A stretch of DNA of 64,000 bases from Roseiarcus sp963764955 (GCA_963764955.1 CAVXVE010000059.1:160856-224855), one strand, 5' to 3'. Positions 1 to 10,298 are shown, counted from the stretch's first letter. A program made the numbers and translations. Notes: generated from the letters alone by a model not told the origin.

Positions 1-419
1 CGAAGTAGCCGTCGCGGAAGCCAGCGATCTCGACGCCGGGATACCGAACGCGGCTCTTTTTCGCCAGAGTCTCGACCACCTCGCGCCTGGCGCCGAGGAA
101 ATAGACGCTCAGCCGGTCCTTTGCGGCCGCCGCCAGGAGACGATCCATGAGGTCTACGCCGGCCACGCGTTCCGGCGCCGGTTGCCCCGACGCCCGCAGC
201 GCCCAAACCACCGGACATGCCGTCGGCCACGGTAAGGTGAGCCGCGCGGCAGGCCGACGCCAGCTCCGCATCATGGCGCATCATGCACAGGTGATAGGCG
301 TTAGCGGTGATGACCACGTGGGAAGCGCGCGGGGCGTGGCAAAACTCGAGGCACCGGGCCACCGCGGTCTCCATGGTGACGGCGTCGAAGGAAAGGCCCA
401 GCAGCTCGGCCCTTTCCAT
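1..419 (-). pseudogene. WecG/TagA/CpsF-family glycosyltransferase, N-terminal part, frameshifted and cut by the window edge
   Basis: The minus strand from the ATG at 419 reads MERAELLGLSFDAVTMETA, then the family landmarks VVITANAYHL and LTVADGM. After an extra G near 211-214 the frame changes and continues as VVWALRASGQPAPERVAG, LSVYFLGARREVVETLA and RYPGVEIAGFRDGYF, running off the left edge. These are the conserved blocks of the WecG/TagA/CpsF family, which transfers N-acetylmannosamine-type sugars to lipid-linked intermediates at the inner membrane. Removing one base restores the family reading, so this is either a recent pseudogene or a sequencing error. It would be the last visible gene of the minus-strand polysaccharide operon. 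The catalytic C-terminal half lies outside the window. Confidence 0.8.
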
Positions 420-834
420 TGACGCCTGATCGAGATTCGAGACGTGGGCGGCTGGCCTGCCCAGGGCCGGCCCGGTCAGCGTCGAACTCGAGGCACGGCG
501 GCGAGGGCTCGAAACCCGGGTGGAATTCGCACTGCGCCGAGCCCCGTGCGCGCGCCGTAAAGCTTCACGCCAGTCATTGCGTCGATGCTCTGATGTCGGT
601 CCACCTTGCGTTCCCTCTTCGCTCGCGCAGATCGTCATGATGAGCGCGGTCGGTTGTTGGCTTGGTCTTGAGATTGAGCACCTCGGCCGTCGCGATGCTC
701 AGCCGGCGCTGTTGGCGCCTATGGGACTAGGATAGCTAAAACGATGTGGTCATTGGCCGATGCGGCGTGTTCCCGGCGGCGGCCGCCGCCCTCGGGGACA
801 GCGACACGCCGGAAGCGAATGATCGGCGAAGACC
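420..834. other. Gene-poor spacer between two glycosyltransferase remnants
   Basis: No reading frame on either strand shows a recognisable domain. The short frames here have no family landmarks. It may hold the decayed 3' part of the adjoining glycosyltransferase, but nothing supports a specific call. Confidence 0.4.
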
Positions 835-1853
835 TCAGCCGTATTGGGGTCGACGCTGCACCTGATGCGGTCGCGCGCAATCGGGGGCGCTGTCGCCGTG
901 GGGGTTGGCGTCTCGATGAAGCCGGCTCGCCCGCCAAAGATGGGCCCGCTCAGCGTTGACCCGGGCCGTGGCTGCCCGCTTTCCCATCCGCAGGCATGCG
1001 TGCTGGTAGGATCGGAGGAAGCGCCTGAACTCCGGATCGTCGTAGCGGGGCAGGTTCCTGAACCAGCTTCTGAGGTAGCCCCACAACATGGCCACGCTGC
1101 CGATCACCGCCGGGTGAGCCGGCAGACGATATGCTGCGACCACCAAATAGTAGAGCGGCGAAGTGCCCATAAAATACTGTCCGAACCCGGCGCGAAGCCG
1201 ACCGGTCCAGATGCCCTTCTGGCTGGCGCCCTGCGGGCGCAGATGGACGAAGCGAAGCGGCTCGTCATCGACGCTCTCGGCAATCCACCCGAGCATGCGG
1301 GCCCGGTGGCAGTCGATGCCGTCCCACATCACCTGGCGCACGAAGCCGCCGATCTCCCGGAAACAGGCGACGCGATAGAACTTGGTCATCCCGACCGACA
1401 TTTCGTCCCCGCAGATTTCGGGCGCTAAGGCGCCGCTCTGGGGATGGACGAACCACGGCTTGCCGGAGGTGGTCCCGATGCGCGGATCGCTCTCCATCCG
1501 CTGCATCAGCAACTCGAAGTAGCGAACCGGCAGGTCCAGATCCATGTCCAGTTTGCAGAGATAGTCGAAGTCCTCGAGGCGCACCGTCTCCAGACCAGCG
1601 TAGAAAGCCGCGATGACGCCGGGCCCGACCTCGTCGGCGGCCGCGATCCGTGCGCCGCACTACACGAAGATATGGCAGCCGCCGCGCATACTCCTCGAGA
1701 ATCGCCGGAGTTTCATCGGTCGATCCGTCGTCGACGATCACCCAGAGCCGCTGGCTGCACTGACTGCGCCGCCACACTATCAAGCGTGCGGCGAAGGTAC
1801 TGGGCCTCGTCGCGGCAAGGCGAGATGAGCAGATAGCGTCGCGAGGGATTCAC
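835..1853 (-). pseudogene. Family 2 glycosyltransferase, broken by two frameshifts
   Basis: Three minus-strand frames join into one GT-A glycosyltransferase. From about 1853 the first reads YLLISPCRDEAQYLRRTLDS, the family-2 start. After a shift near 1750 comes WVIVDDGSTDETPAILEEYA with the nucleotide-binding DDGSTD motif. After a second shift near 1660 comes VRLEDFDYLCKLDMDLDLPV, containing a DMD metal-binding triad, followed by ESDPRIGTTSGKPW and an acceptor-side region that includes MWDGIDCHRARMLGW. The protein would move a sugar from a nucleotide donor onto a polysaccharide repeat unit. Two independent shifts argue for a pseudogene. The start is uncertain: GTG at 1853 is used, but the open frame continues upstream. 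Confidence 0.75.
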
Positions 1854-2109
1854 GCGGAGAAGCTCATTGGAGGAGGTCGCGACAAAGTCCCGGATCTGAC
1901 GCGGATTGACAATGGCAAGTGGAGGACCGATCTGGCCCGAGCCGCACCTAAGGTGGCCTCGAACGCGCTTGCGCTGGCTGCAATCGTTCAGAGCAGCGAT
2001 CGATACCTGATTGCTGGCCTACAGCTCCGCTGAATGCAGCCCCCGGCTCGCGGCGCGAAGCATTGCATCCTCAGTCTAGTCATCCATCGCGGCCGTCGTG
2101 ATCACCGCC

Positions 2110-2275
2110 ACCGGCCTTCGCGAAGTTCAAGGCGCTCATGCGAAAGGCCGCCAAGCGGACCATCGAAGGTCTTCGGGACCGTCATCGGCCCCCTCAAACC
2201 CCGACACCTTCCGAATGCCAAAACTACCTCGTCGCGCAGGTTACAATGCAACATGATTGGCCATCGCTTCTAGCG
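2110..2275 (+). mobile_element. IS630-family transposase, C-terminal remnant
   Basis: The plus strand reads AKFKALMRKAAKRTIEGLRD and then TPSECQNY. This resembles the C-terminal tail of IS630-family DDE transposases (pattern: KxLLRKAAxRTIxxLW followed by FTPxECxNY). No catalytic part is present, so only a scar remains. It sits between the Wzc gene and the glycosyltransferase pseudogene and may have interrupted the operon there. The rest of 1854-2327 shows nothing recognisable. Confidence 0.55.
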
Positions 2276-2327
2276 ACGGCGTGCAGTGTTCGAGGCGAAC
2301 GGCGGAGAACCTCGCATGTGCCGAGCT

Positions 2328-4586
2328 TCATGCGTTGCTGAAGTACTTGCGGTACTGATAGCCTCCATACCCTGGCAGCTCGTCGAAATCGACCTTATTC
2401 AGGACGACGCCGGCGACTCGGTTGGCCTCGGGCCCCAAAACTCTGAAAGCTTCGTAGATGGTGTCGCGTGGCGTACGGCACCATTCGACGACCACCAAAA
2501 TCTTGTCTGCGGCGGCCGCGAGGGCGAGCGCATCCACGACCGGCAGCAAAGGCGGACTGTCCATGATGACGTAGTCGAAACCTTTTCGTAACACGGCGAT
2601 GAGATCCAACATTCCCTGAGACATCAGCAAGTCGGCCGCGTTTGTTGAGCTCGTGGATCCTGCAGGGATCAAGTTGATCTTCGTTACGGGGTCCTGCGTG
2701 ATCACATCCGTGAGTTTGGCTGTGCCACATAGGAACTCGGACAAGCCTGGTTGGTTCTTCCGTCGCAGTGCATCCGAGGTCGAGCGCAGGCGCAAATCGC
2801 AGTCGAGCAGAATGGTCTTCTTGCCTGACCGGGCGCTAGAAGCAGCGAGCAACATGGCGGCAGTCGATTTGCCTTCGCCAGGGACCGCAGAAGTAATTAA
2901 AAAGACTTTTGAACTGGCGCTCGAAAGGTCAAGGTTGACCCGCATTGCGCGCACCGCCTCGCTCAAGTGCGAGAGCGGTTTATTGACCACTTTCTCCAAG
3001 GATTGAGAATAGGAAACGAAGCGGGTTTTTCGTTGCGACACTAAAGGAATAAAACCAACGACTGGCAGGCCGAAGGATTGCTCGATGTCCGCGCTGGTCT
3101 TAACGCCAGGCTTAAAATATTCCAGCAGGAAGGCGAGCAGTAAACCGCCACCGAGACCCGCCATCCCGCCAAGGGCATAAAATTTCAGGCGATTTGAAGC
3201 GGGTGACCTCGGAAGCGTAGCCGGTGAAACGATCCGCGCACTCGCAGACTGCATTTCGCGCTGCTCCGCCATATAGTTGTACTGGGTAAAATAGCTCTCG
3301 TAGTCCTTACGGTCCGCGTCGGCCGAACGCCGAAGTTGCTGCAACTTGATGAAAGTTTCCGAATTAAGATTTTCGGTGAGACTTTTGAGGTTTGCCTCTA
3401 GGGATTGTTCCCGCCGCACGGCTATATCGTAAGCGTTCTTCATAACGGGAAGGACGTTCTCCGCCTCGGCGATCATCTGCTTGTCCACAGACGCCAGCGC
3501 CACGCGAGTGGCGATGACTTGGGGATTATGCTCACCGAACTTGTTTTGCAGGTCCGCGAGGCTCCAAGTCAATTCCATTTTTTTATGACGTAGTTCAGTG
3601 AGCGCAGCCGATGCGGTTAGCTCAGAAATACTGTCAATATCGCCATTGGTGTCGATCACGTGGCGGGCCTGCTCGAGGTGGGCGCTCTTGTCGCTGACCT
3701 CTTCGCGAGCAGCCATAAGCTGGGTGTTGAGCTCGTGAATCTGCTGCTCTCTGACTTTGTCCGATTCCGTGTCGTGGACGCCGCTCTCAGCCTGCACTTT
3801 CTGTATTGAGGCCTCGGTTTCCGAGACACGGGACTGCAGATTGTCCATACGCCCCTTCAGCCAGGCGGCGACGCGATCTAGCGCTTCCTGCCGCGCTTCT
3901 CGCTGACTCGCTAAATAATCGTTCGCAACGGTGGCCGCCAAGCGCTGCGCCTTCATCGGATCTCGTGATGATGCAGAAACGTGTATGATGTAGGAGTCTT
4001 GGTAAATATCCAGCCTCTTAATTAACTCATCTGCTGCCACATCCAGCTTTTCGGACTTTTCCTCCGTAGCGCCGACGGTTTGCTTGCTGTCGTCATCATC
4101 TCGGCCCAAGCGTAGGAAACCAAGCCGTTCTGCTAGATCGACAACTCCAAGCTGTTTCGCAAAGGTTCCAATCCGTTTCGCAAGATGTCCGATTTGAAAG
4201 CCGTGAGATTGGAAATCCGGATCCGTGTCGAGGCCAAGCTCACTCGCGACGCGTAGCGCGACCGATTTCGACTTGAGGATGTTGATTTCGGTGTTAATCG
4301 CATCGAAACCGAGGGCGTCTACGAAGGGGGAGATGGGTTTCTGGATCGTGGCGTCGATTTGTTGTTGCGGATCGTAGACGAGTATCTCGACCGTTGATTT
4401 ATATCGTGACGGCACGATCACCTTTACAACGCCGTATGTTGCAATTGACACAGACAGCGTTATAGCGGAGACAAGCTTCCAACGGCGCAGTACCGCCCGA
4501 AGGATAGCGATCAGGTCTATCGACGGAGCCTGCGCTCCGCCAACACCTTCGTACTCAATTGGCGGCGCGGGAACCTTGTTCAGCAA
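2328..4586 (-). CDS. Exopolysaccharide chain-length determinant fused to BY-type tyrosine kinase (Wzc/GumC/ExoP-like)
   Basis: This 752-residue inner-membrane protein sets chain length and couples polysaccharide polymerisation to export. A Wzz-type segment with a first membrane helix lies at about 36-58, and a long periplasmic coiled-coil region spans about 205-430. A second membrane helix (LKFYALGGMAGLGGGLLLAF) follows at about 467-490. The cytoplasmic kinase carries Walker A SAVPGEGKST (566-575), Walker A' ILLDCDLR (592-599) and Walker B YVIMDSPP (682-689). The tail has several tyrosines (YGGYQYRKYF), the usual autophosphorylation cluster. Length and order match full-length Wzc/GumC proteins and the frame is intact. 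The GC content is visibly lower than in the right half of the window. A decayed paralogue lies at 24.3-26.0 kb. Confidence 0.93.
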   Translation of the reverse strand: MLNKVPAPPIEYEGVGGAQAPSIDLIAILRAVLRRWKLVSAITLSVSIATYGVVKVIVPSRYKSTVEILVYDPQQQIDATIQKPISPFVDALGFDAINTEINILKSKSVALRVASELGLDTDPDFQSHGFQIGHLAKRIGTFAKQLGVVDLAERLGFLRLGRDDDDSKQTVGATEEKSEKLDVAADELIKRLDIYQDSYIIHVSASSRDPMKAQRLAATVANDYLASQREARQEALDRVAAWLKGRMDNLQSRVSETEASIQKVQAESGVHDTESDKVREQQIHELNTQLMAAREEVSDKSAHLEQARHVIDTNGDIDSISELTASAALTELRHKKMELTWSLADLQNKFGEHNPQVIATRVALASVDKQMIAEAENVLPVMKNAYDIAVRREQSLEANLKSLTENLNSETFIKLQQLRRSADADRKDYESYFTQYNYMAEQREMQSASARIVSPATLPRSPASNRLKFYALGGMAGLGGGLLLAFLLEYFKPGVKTSADIEQSFGLPVVGFIPLVSQRKTRFVSYSQSLEKVVNKPLSHLSEAVRAMRVNLDLSSASSKVFLITSAVPGEGKSTAAMLLAASSARSGKKTILLDCDLRLRSTSDALRRKNQPGLSEFLCGTAKLTDVITQDPVTKINLIPAGSTSSTNAADLLMSQGMLDLIAVLRKGFDYVIMDSPPLLPVVDALALAAAADKILVVVEWCRTPRDTIYEAFRVLGPEANRVAGVVLNKVDFDELPGYGGYQYRKYFSNA

Positions 4587-4786
4587 TAGCTTTACTCCTC
4601 CGCCGCCGCCTGGCCGCTACCTTCAGCTCTAGATCGGTATGCCGACAGGCAGGGGACTAACGGGAACCGATCGGCGACGCCTCCAGCGGAACTCACACAA
4701 GGATCTTCTGCCAACACGTTGGCAAACGCTATATTCAGGCGCAATAAGTGTCTGTCATGTCGCGAGTTGCGCAATTCGTACGTTCG

Positions 4787-6022
4787 TCACGCGGCATTCT
4801 CTGCATAGCGCGATCTTGTCGGCCGGAATTGATCGTCTGCATCATCCGAGCGCTCACATCCACGCCCCGCCTCCAATACGCTCGCGCGGACCGTCGTTGC
4901 CGCGGGCGACCCGCGCAACAAAGTCTCCACGATGCGGGCGGCGGCTTTGCCGTCGCCGTAAGGATTGTGGGCAAAGCTCATTCGCTCGTACGCGGCGCGG
5001 TCATCCAGAAGGCGAGAGGCCCGCGCGACCAGCAGCTCAGTATCTGTGCCGACCAACTCCGCTGTGCCAGCTTCGACAGCCTCCGGGCGCTCGGTAGTAT
5101 CGCGGGTAACCAGTACCGGCTTGCCCAACGACGGCGCCTCCTCCTGCACACCACCAGAATCCGTAATGATCAAATCTGCCCGGCGCATCAGATGAACGAA
5201 AGGCAAATAATCGAGCGGCGGGATGAGGTGGATCGCAGTATGCGATCCCAGCACCGCCTGAGCGACCTGCCGCACTTTCGGATTGAGATGCACGGGATAT
5301 ACGATCTCGACGTCGCCCCGCGCCGCGAGACGCAACAGTCCGCGCGCAACCCGCTCGAGACCACCATCAAAATTCTCCCGCCTGTGGCCGGTCACCAAAA
5401 CAACGCGCTTTGCCGGATCGAATTGCGGCAGCATTCGCTCGATCTCCGCCGTCCACATGGGATTCGCATCAAGCATCGCCAGCGCGTCGAACAACGCATC
5501 GATCACTGTATTCCCGGTCACCACGATCCGGGATGGATCAATCCCCTCCCGCAGCAAGTTGACGCGCGCCTGATTCGTCGGCGCAAAATGCAAGTCGGCG
5601 ATTTGCGTGGTCAGCCGTCGGTTGATCTCCTCCGGCCAAGGGGAGTGAACATTGCCGGTCCGCAGCCCGGCCTCGACATGCCCGACAGGAAACTTCGCAT
5701 AGAAACCCGCCAGCGAAGCAGCGAACGTCGTGGTGGTGTCGCCCTGCACCAACACCCGATCGGGCCGCAACTCCCCATAAACATCTGCGAGCCGTTCCAA
5801 CACGGAGGAGGTAATCCAGGTCAGCCCCTGCCCGTCTCGCATGACGTCCAGATCCCGGTCCGGCCTAATGGAAAAAAGACTCAATACCTGATCCAGCATC
5901 TGCCGGTGTTGCGCCGTCACGCACACTAGCGAGGTAATTCCCGGAGCCGCAGCCAGCCGGCGGATAATCGGCGCCATCTTGATGGCCTCGGGGCGTGTGC
6001 CAATCACAGAGAGAATGCGCAT
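4787..6022 (-). CDS. wecB: UDP-N-acetylglucosamine 2-epimerase (WecB/WbpI family)
   Basis: This non-hydrolysing epimerase interconverts UDP-GlcNAc and UDP-ManNAc, or acts on the diacetamido-uronic acid analogue in the WbpI branch. It begins RILSVIGTRPEAIKMAPIIR. Other signatures are QGDTTTTFAASLAGFY, GHVEAGLRT, PEEINRRL, VTGHRRENFDGGLERVA and TDSGGVQEEAPSLGKPVLV. The ATG at 6022 is preferred over a GTG one codon upstream. At 411 residues it is about 30-40 longer than usual because of an Arg/Asp-rich C-terminal tail without family similarity. It lies downstream of aminosugar genes and upstream of the Wzc gene. Its neighbours make a WbpI-type role plausible, but the sequence alone does not separate the two substrates. 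Confidence 0.92.
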   Translation of the reverse strand: MRILSVIGTRPEAIKMAPIIRRLAAAPGITSLVCVTAQHRQMLDQVLSLFSIRPDRDLDVMRDGQGLTWITSSVLERLADVYGELRPDRVLVQGDTTTTFAASLAGFYAKFPVGHVEAGLRTGNVHSPWPEEINRRLTTQIADLHFAPTNQARVNLLREGIDPSRIVVTGNTVIDALFDALAMLDANPMWTAEIERMLPQFDPAKRVVLVTGHRRENFDGGLERVARGLLRLAARGDVEIVYPVHLNPKVRQVAQAVLGSHTAIHLIPPLDYLPFVHLMRRADLIITDSGGVQEEAPSLGKPVLVTRDTTERPEAVEAGTAELVGTDTELLVARASRLLDDRAAYERMSFAHNPYGDGKAAARIVETLLRGSPAATTVRASVLEAGRGCERSDDADDQFRPTRSRYAENAA

Positions 6023-6370
6023 CACTATTCGTATCCGGAGATCGGGAAAAACCGGCCCCGTCGGGGATGAAAGTTGCGATGACGAACGAGCTGCTCCTTA
6101 CGCGCGACGCGTTTCGTCGCAAAATTAGCCCATTCTAATCAGGCGGAGGCGGTGCTTCGTTCGGTAGAGGGTGTCGTAAAACCGTTCGGACGCTGCTGCA
6201 CTCGAAATCGTTACGGATATGCGAATGCCCCATCCCGTTGCGCTGGCTCGATCCTTACCCGCCGCTGCTGGTTCCGAGACTTAGCGCCTTAGCGCGTCTC
6301 GGTTTAGGGGCACAGCATCGGTGGCTGCAACCTCGGCGCGACAGACGCCGGCGGATCTCGATGTGGGCGC
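6023..6370. other. Intergenic spacer without recognisable gene
   Basis: This 348-bp gap interrupts an otherwise tightly packed minus-strand operon. No coding frame, terminator with a T-tract or known repeat was seen. Confidence 0.4.
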
Positions 6371-7510
6371 CTAATCGCGGCACGAACGCCTCAACGCTGT
6401 GGCCACTCTCTCCTGCTCAGCAGCCGTCATCTGCGGATAGAGTGGCAACACGATCGAGCGATCCTGCGCAAGTTCGGAACGCGGCAGTGGGCTACGGAGC
6501 GACAAATCGGTGTAGGCGGGCTCCCGATGACTGCACATGATCCCACGCCGGGTGGAAACGCCTTCGTCGAGCATTCGCTGCATGACCATACGCTGGTCGC
6601 AGCCATCGGGCAGGCGCACGCAGAAGCTTTGCCAGTTACTGCGAGCCCAATTCGGTTCGTCAGGAAGCTCGAGGTCAGCGATGACTGAAAGAAGAGACCT
6701 ATACGTACCTGCCAGCTTGCGCCGTGTTTCAATGATTTCCGGCAACCGCTTCAGTTGCTCCCTACCCACTGCCGCCTGAATGTCGGTCATCCGATAGTTG
6801 TAACCCAATATTGGGTATGACTCAAAGATTACCTCTCTTGTATTATGTCGCACCGTATCTGGAACGCTCATAGCGTGTTGCCGCAGCAATCGGAACGTTG
6901 CGTCCCGTTCCGCGTTCGCCGTCGTGATCATCCCACCGTCGCCGGTGCTCATGACCTTGCGCGGATGAAATGAGAAACACGCAATGTCGCCGTGGGGCCT
7001 GCCGATTTTCTCCCATTGGCCCTGCCACAGGATCTCGCTGCCGATCGCGCACGCGGCGTCCTCCACGACGGCAAGCCTGTGACGCCGGGCGATACCAATG
7101 ATTGCGCCCAAATTGCAAGGCATTCCCATCTGATGCACACACAGAATTGCTCGGGTCCGCTCGGTGACGGCGCTTTCGATCAGGTCTGGGTCAATGTTGA
7201 ATCCATTCGCTTCGATATCGACGAAGACAGGGATGGCGCCGCAGTAGAGGATGGAATTAGCCGTGGCGATGTAAGAGTGGCTCACGGTGATGACTTCGTC
7301 GCCTGGGCCTACGCCTAAGGCGAGCAACGCCAGATGCAACGCGCAAGTGCAGTTCGACACGGCACAAGCGTGGTCGGCGCCGACGGTCTCGGCGAACTCC
7401 CGCTCGAATGAGGCCACCTCGGGGCCTTGCGTGATCCAGCCGCTCAAGATGACGCGTCGCGCCGCCTCCGCCTCCAATTCGCCCATCACGGGTCTGATGA
7501 TTGGGATCAT
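6371..7510 (-). CDS. DegT/DnrJ/EryC1/StrS sugar aminotransferase (first copy)
   Basis: This PLP-dependent enzyme transfers an amino group from glutamate to a keto-nucleotide sugar. Landmarks are the N-terminal block IPIIRPVMGELEAEAARRVI, SNCTCALHLALLALGVGPGDE, VVEDAACAIGSE and CFSFHPRKVMSTGDGGM, where the lysine after PR is the expected Schiff-base residue, then YNYRMTDIQAAVGREQL. The ATG at 7510 overlaps the stop of the upstream epimerase gene as ATGA, which supports this start and translational coupling. At 379 residues it has normal length and is intact. The exact sugar substrate cannot be read from the sequence. Confidence 0.92.
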   Translation of the reverse strand: MIPIIRPVMGELEAEAARRVILSGWITQGPEVASFEREFAETVGADHACAVSNCTCALHLALLALGVGPGDEVITVSHSYIATANSILYCGAIPVFVDIEANGFNIDPDLIESAVTERTRAILCVHQMGMPCNLGAIIGIARRHRLAVVEDAACAIGSEILWQGQWEKIGRPHGDIACFSFHPRKVMSTGDGGMITTANAERDATFRLLRQHAMSVPDTVRHNTREVIFESYPILGYNYRMTDIQAAVGREQLKRLPEIIETRRKLAGTYRSLLSVIADLELPDEPNWARSNWQSFCVRLPDGCDQRMVMQRMLDEGVSTRRGIMCSHREPAYTDLSLRSPLPRSELAQDRSIVLPLYPQMTAAEQERVATALRRSCRD

Positions 7511-8481
7511 GCGGCGGTCGCTCCCTTGTTGACGCGCCACCAATCCACAAGGCGCGCGAGTCCCTCATTGAGGCCAACCTCAGCGCGGAACCCCAACAGT
7601 CGCTCCGCTTTGCTCGTGTCAGCCAGGCGTCGCGGCACGGGATTGACTTTGCGCTCCGGGCCGTATTCAGGCGCCAAATCCGACCCCATGACCCTTAGCA
7701 GTCGCTCCGCCAGCTCATTCAGGCTGGTTTCAGTGCCACTTGCAATGTTGAATACTTCGTCGTTAGCATCCGACTTTAGGGCCAAGATGTTGGAGCGGGC
7801 AACGTCGTCTATGTAAACGAAGTCCATTGTTGTTTTGCCGTCGCCCAAAATCAGTGGCGCCTGACCGGCGGCGATTCGCTCCATCCAGCGAACCAATACT
7901 TCGGTGTACTTGCCGTGAATATCCATTCTAGGACCATAAACGTTGAAGTAGCGAAGGGCTACATATGGTAGCCCGTGCATATCGTTGAATGATCGAAGCA
8001 TGCCTTCCAGCATGGTCTTGCTGGCGCCGTACCACGTGCGATTGTTGTATGGATGATGGTCCTCGCAAGTGGGAAACTTGTCGGCTGCTCCGTAGATTGA
8101 CGCTGACGACGCGGCGACCACCTTCTTGACGCCAGCGTTCAGCGCCGCCTCTACGACGTTGAACGCACCGTCGCACATCACGCCCAGCGCTTCCCGCGGG
8201 TCGGCGGCACACGCCGTTATGCGCAATGTCGCCATGTGAATAACTGCGTCCATTCCCTCGCTGGCTTTGTGCACGACGGCCGCATCACGAATGTCGCCGC
8301 GGACCAGCGTCACGCGCGGATCTCGCAGCGCAATCTCGACATTCGCCAGCGTCCCACGGCTCAGGTTATCGAGTATGACAATGCGACCAGGAGAGTATTC
8401 ACGCAACAGCAAATCAATCGTCGTCGAGCCGACGAGACCACAGCCGCCAGTCACTAATATTCGTGAGCCGTCGATTTCCAT
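7507..8481 (-). CDS. NAD-dependent epimerase/dehydratase (extended SDR, nucleotide-sugar)
   Basis: This 324-residue extended short-chain dehydrogenase has the Rossmann motif ILVTGGCGLVGSTTI near the N-terminus. It also has DIRDAAVVHKA, the catalytic AASSASIYGA, the YxxxK motif in WYGASKTMLEG, and the nucleotide-sugar side block RYFNVYGPRMDIHGKY. It resembles UDP-glucose 4-epimerase and WbpP-like enzymes that epimerise or dehydrate UDP-hexoses for surface polysaccharides. The ATG at 8481 is the natural start. The gene lies between the acetyltransferase remnant and the DegT gene, with which it overlaps by 4 bp. Confidence 0.9.
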   Translation of the reverse strand: MEIDGSRILVTGGCGLVGSTTIDLLLREYSPGRIVILDNLSRGTLANVEIALRDPRVTLVRGDIRDAAVVHKASEGMDAVIHMATLRITACAADPREALGVMCDGAFNVVEAALNAGVKKVVAASSASIYGAADKFPTCEDHHPYNNRTWYGASKTMLEGMLRSFNDMHGLPYVALRYFNVYGPRMDIHGKYTEVLVRWMERIAAGQAPLILGDGKTTMDFVYIDDVARSNILALKSDANDEVFNIASGTETSLNELAERLLRVMGSDLAPEYGPERKVNPVPRRLADTSKAERLLGFRAEVGLNEGLARLVDWWRVNKGATAA

Positions 8482-8522
8482 TACGTGTTCGCTTTGAGCG
8501 GTCTGCGCGGCGAAGCGTTCTG

Positions 8523-9160
8523 TTATCGAACTGGGCGGGCCGGATTTCCTGCTACGGTCTCACCGGCCGGAACATCACTTATCAGGTTGCTTCCGAGACC
8601 AAGCATCGAACCAGTGCCGAGATCTCAGCCCATTTCTAATGCTGGATCCACTACCAATATAACAATTGTCCCCAATCGTTGTACCGCCAGCAATCGTCAC
8701 GTTAGAACCAATCACGACTCCAGTCACCAATCCTCACATCATGATGGATCACCGTATTGGGAAGAACACAGACATGGTTGCCGATTACGCAATTACTCGT
8801 GATCACGACACCTGCCATAATGAGGACGTTGTAACCAATTACAGCCAGCGGTGCGATGGTGGCTGCAGGATGAATCACACGGGCAAACCGTTCGACATTC
8901 AGTGCAAGGCCGGTGACGACATCCTTCCGCGAGCGGAAGGATGTCGGACTGCCGGGGACCGCTAGGACCCGAGCCTCTGGAAAGTCGTTTAATGCCATCC
9001 TGCCGAATACTCGATAACCGTACCGATCGGATTCTTGTTTTTCCGGATCATCGTCAACAAATCCAATGCATTGGAACTTGTCATCCAGGCAGTGGAGAGC
9101 TTCAAGACCATTTCCGTTACATGGAAAAATGAGCAGTGGCCAGGTTCCACCAGCAACCAT
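8523..9160 (-). pseudogene. NeuD/PglD-type sugar O/N-acetyltransferase, frameshifted in its C-terminal part
   Basis: The N-terminal half (PLLIFPCNGNGLEALHCLDD, IGFVDDDPEKQ) matches the Rossmann-like domain of NeuD/PglD proteins. The left-handed beta-helix follows as VIHPAATIAPLAVIGYNVLI and VIGNHVCVLPNTVIHHDV. After a shift near 8715 it goes on with VVIGSNVTIAGGTTIGDN and YIGSGSSI. After another shift near 8620 it ends with MLGLGSNLISDVPAGETVAG and NPARP, the standard family ending. The enzyme would acetylate an amino sugar made by the neighbouring aminotransferase. The pieces are collinear and complete, so decay is recent or the shifts are sequence errors. Confidence 0.75.
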
Positions 9161-9172
9161 ATCTCCCCCTTC

Positions 9173-10298
9173 ATGCGCGCACTAAAGATCGTGTCCGCCT
9201 CGACTGCGAGCGTCCTCACGGCGTCGCTAACTCTTGCGCAATGCTGCGCGGCCAACTCAGCAAACATCGGCAGCGACAACACCTCCGTCCGCTGCCTGCT
9301 CCGAATGAGGAAACTGGCCGCAGCATAGCCCAAATCGGCGAATGCAGGCAGCAAGTGCACCGGGATCGGATAGTGAATCCCGGTGTGAATGCCCTGCTTT
9401 TGCAGCGCTTCTTGCCAAGCCTGCCGATGCTTGGCGCGAATTGCGTACACATGATATACGTGCCTTGCGTAGGGCATTGCGTCCGGCCGTGCGGACGCAG
9501 CTTCCGGCGAAGAGTCGATCATACCGGGCGGCAGACCGTCCGTCTTGCTTCTGTCCAGGTTTCGAGGTGGCGCAACTTGACCCTTAGTATTGCGCCTTGG
9601 ATCCCTTCCATTCGGTAGTTGTATCCTTTGAGCACATGTTGATACTTCTTCTCCGCGCCCCAGTCGCGCAGCATGCGTATTGTACGGGTGAACTCCGAAT
9701 TGTTGGTCACCACCATCCCGCCTTCGCCGCAAGCGCCCAGGTTCTTGCCGGGATAGAAACTGAAACACCCCATGTCCCCGATGCTGCCGGCACGCCGTCC
9801 GTTGTATTCGGCGCCATGGGCTTGGGCCGCATCTTCGATTACGACGAGGCCCCGATTCCTGGCGATCGACAGAATGGGGTCCATGTCAGCCGTCTGCCCG
9901 TAGAGGTGGACCGGAATGATGGCCTTGGTGCGCTCGGTGATCGCGGCCTCGATTTGCGACACATCCATCGTGAATGAACGTGGATCGATATCGACGAACA
10001 CCGGGGTTGCCCCTGTGTATTGGATCGCCGATACAGTCGCCACGAAGGTAAAAGGGACGGTTATTACTTCGTCGCCCGGAGCGATTCCGGCCGCGAGCAA
10101 CGCAAGATGCAAAGCGCTAGTGCCGCTATTTACAGCAATCGCTTGCCCTGCATGGCAGTAGCTAGCAAACTCCGCCTCGAACGCTTCCACCTCCGGGCCC
10201 AGGGTGAATTGGCAGCTGTCCAAGACGCTCTGGATGGCGGCGTTGAGTTCGGCCTTGATAGAGGCGTGCTGAGCCTTCAGGTCGACAAACGGAATCAC
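9173..10298 (-). pseudogene. DegT/DnrJ/EryC1/StrS sugar aminotransferase (second copy, WbpE/WlbC-like), frameshifted
   Basis: The first 250 or so residues are intact: IPFVDLKAQHASIKAELNAA, VNSGTSALHLALLAAGIAPG, VIEDAAQAHGAEYNGRRAG, and the PLP-lysine block CFSFYPGKNLGACGEGGM. Near 9540 and 9500 the frame changes, and the C-terminal block continues as YARHVYHVYAIRAKHRQAW, GIHTGIHYPIPVHLLPAFAD and LSLPMFAELAA. It starts with GTG at 10298, overlapping the upstream dehydrogenase stop as GTGA. The end is uncertain because the C-terminal frame runs on into the next gene; about 9173 is where a family-typical stop would lie in the adjacent frame. Adjacency to WbpB- and WbpD-like genes suggests the WbpE step. 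Confidence 0.75.

Noticed and set aside
4748..5929. Long plus-strand frame opposite wecB
   Set aside because: It mirrors a well-supported gene on the other strand and shows no domain; antisense frames of this length are common at high GC.
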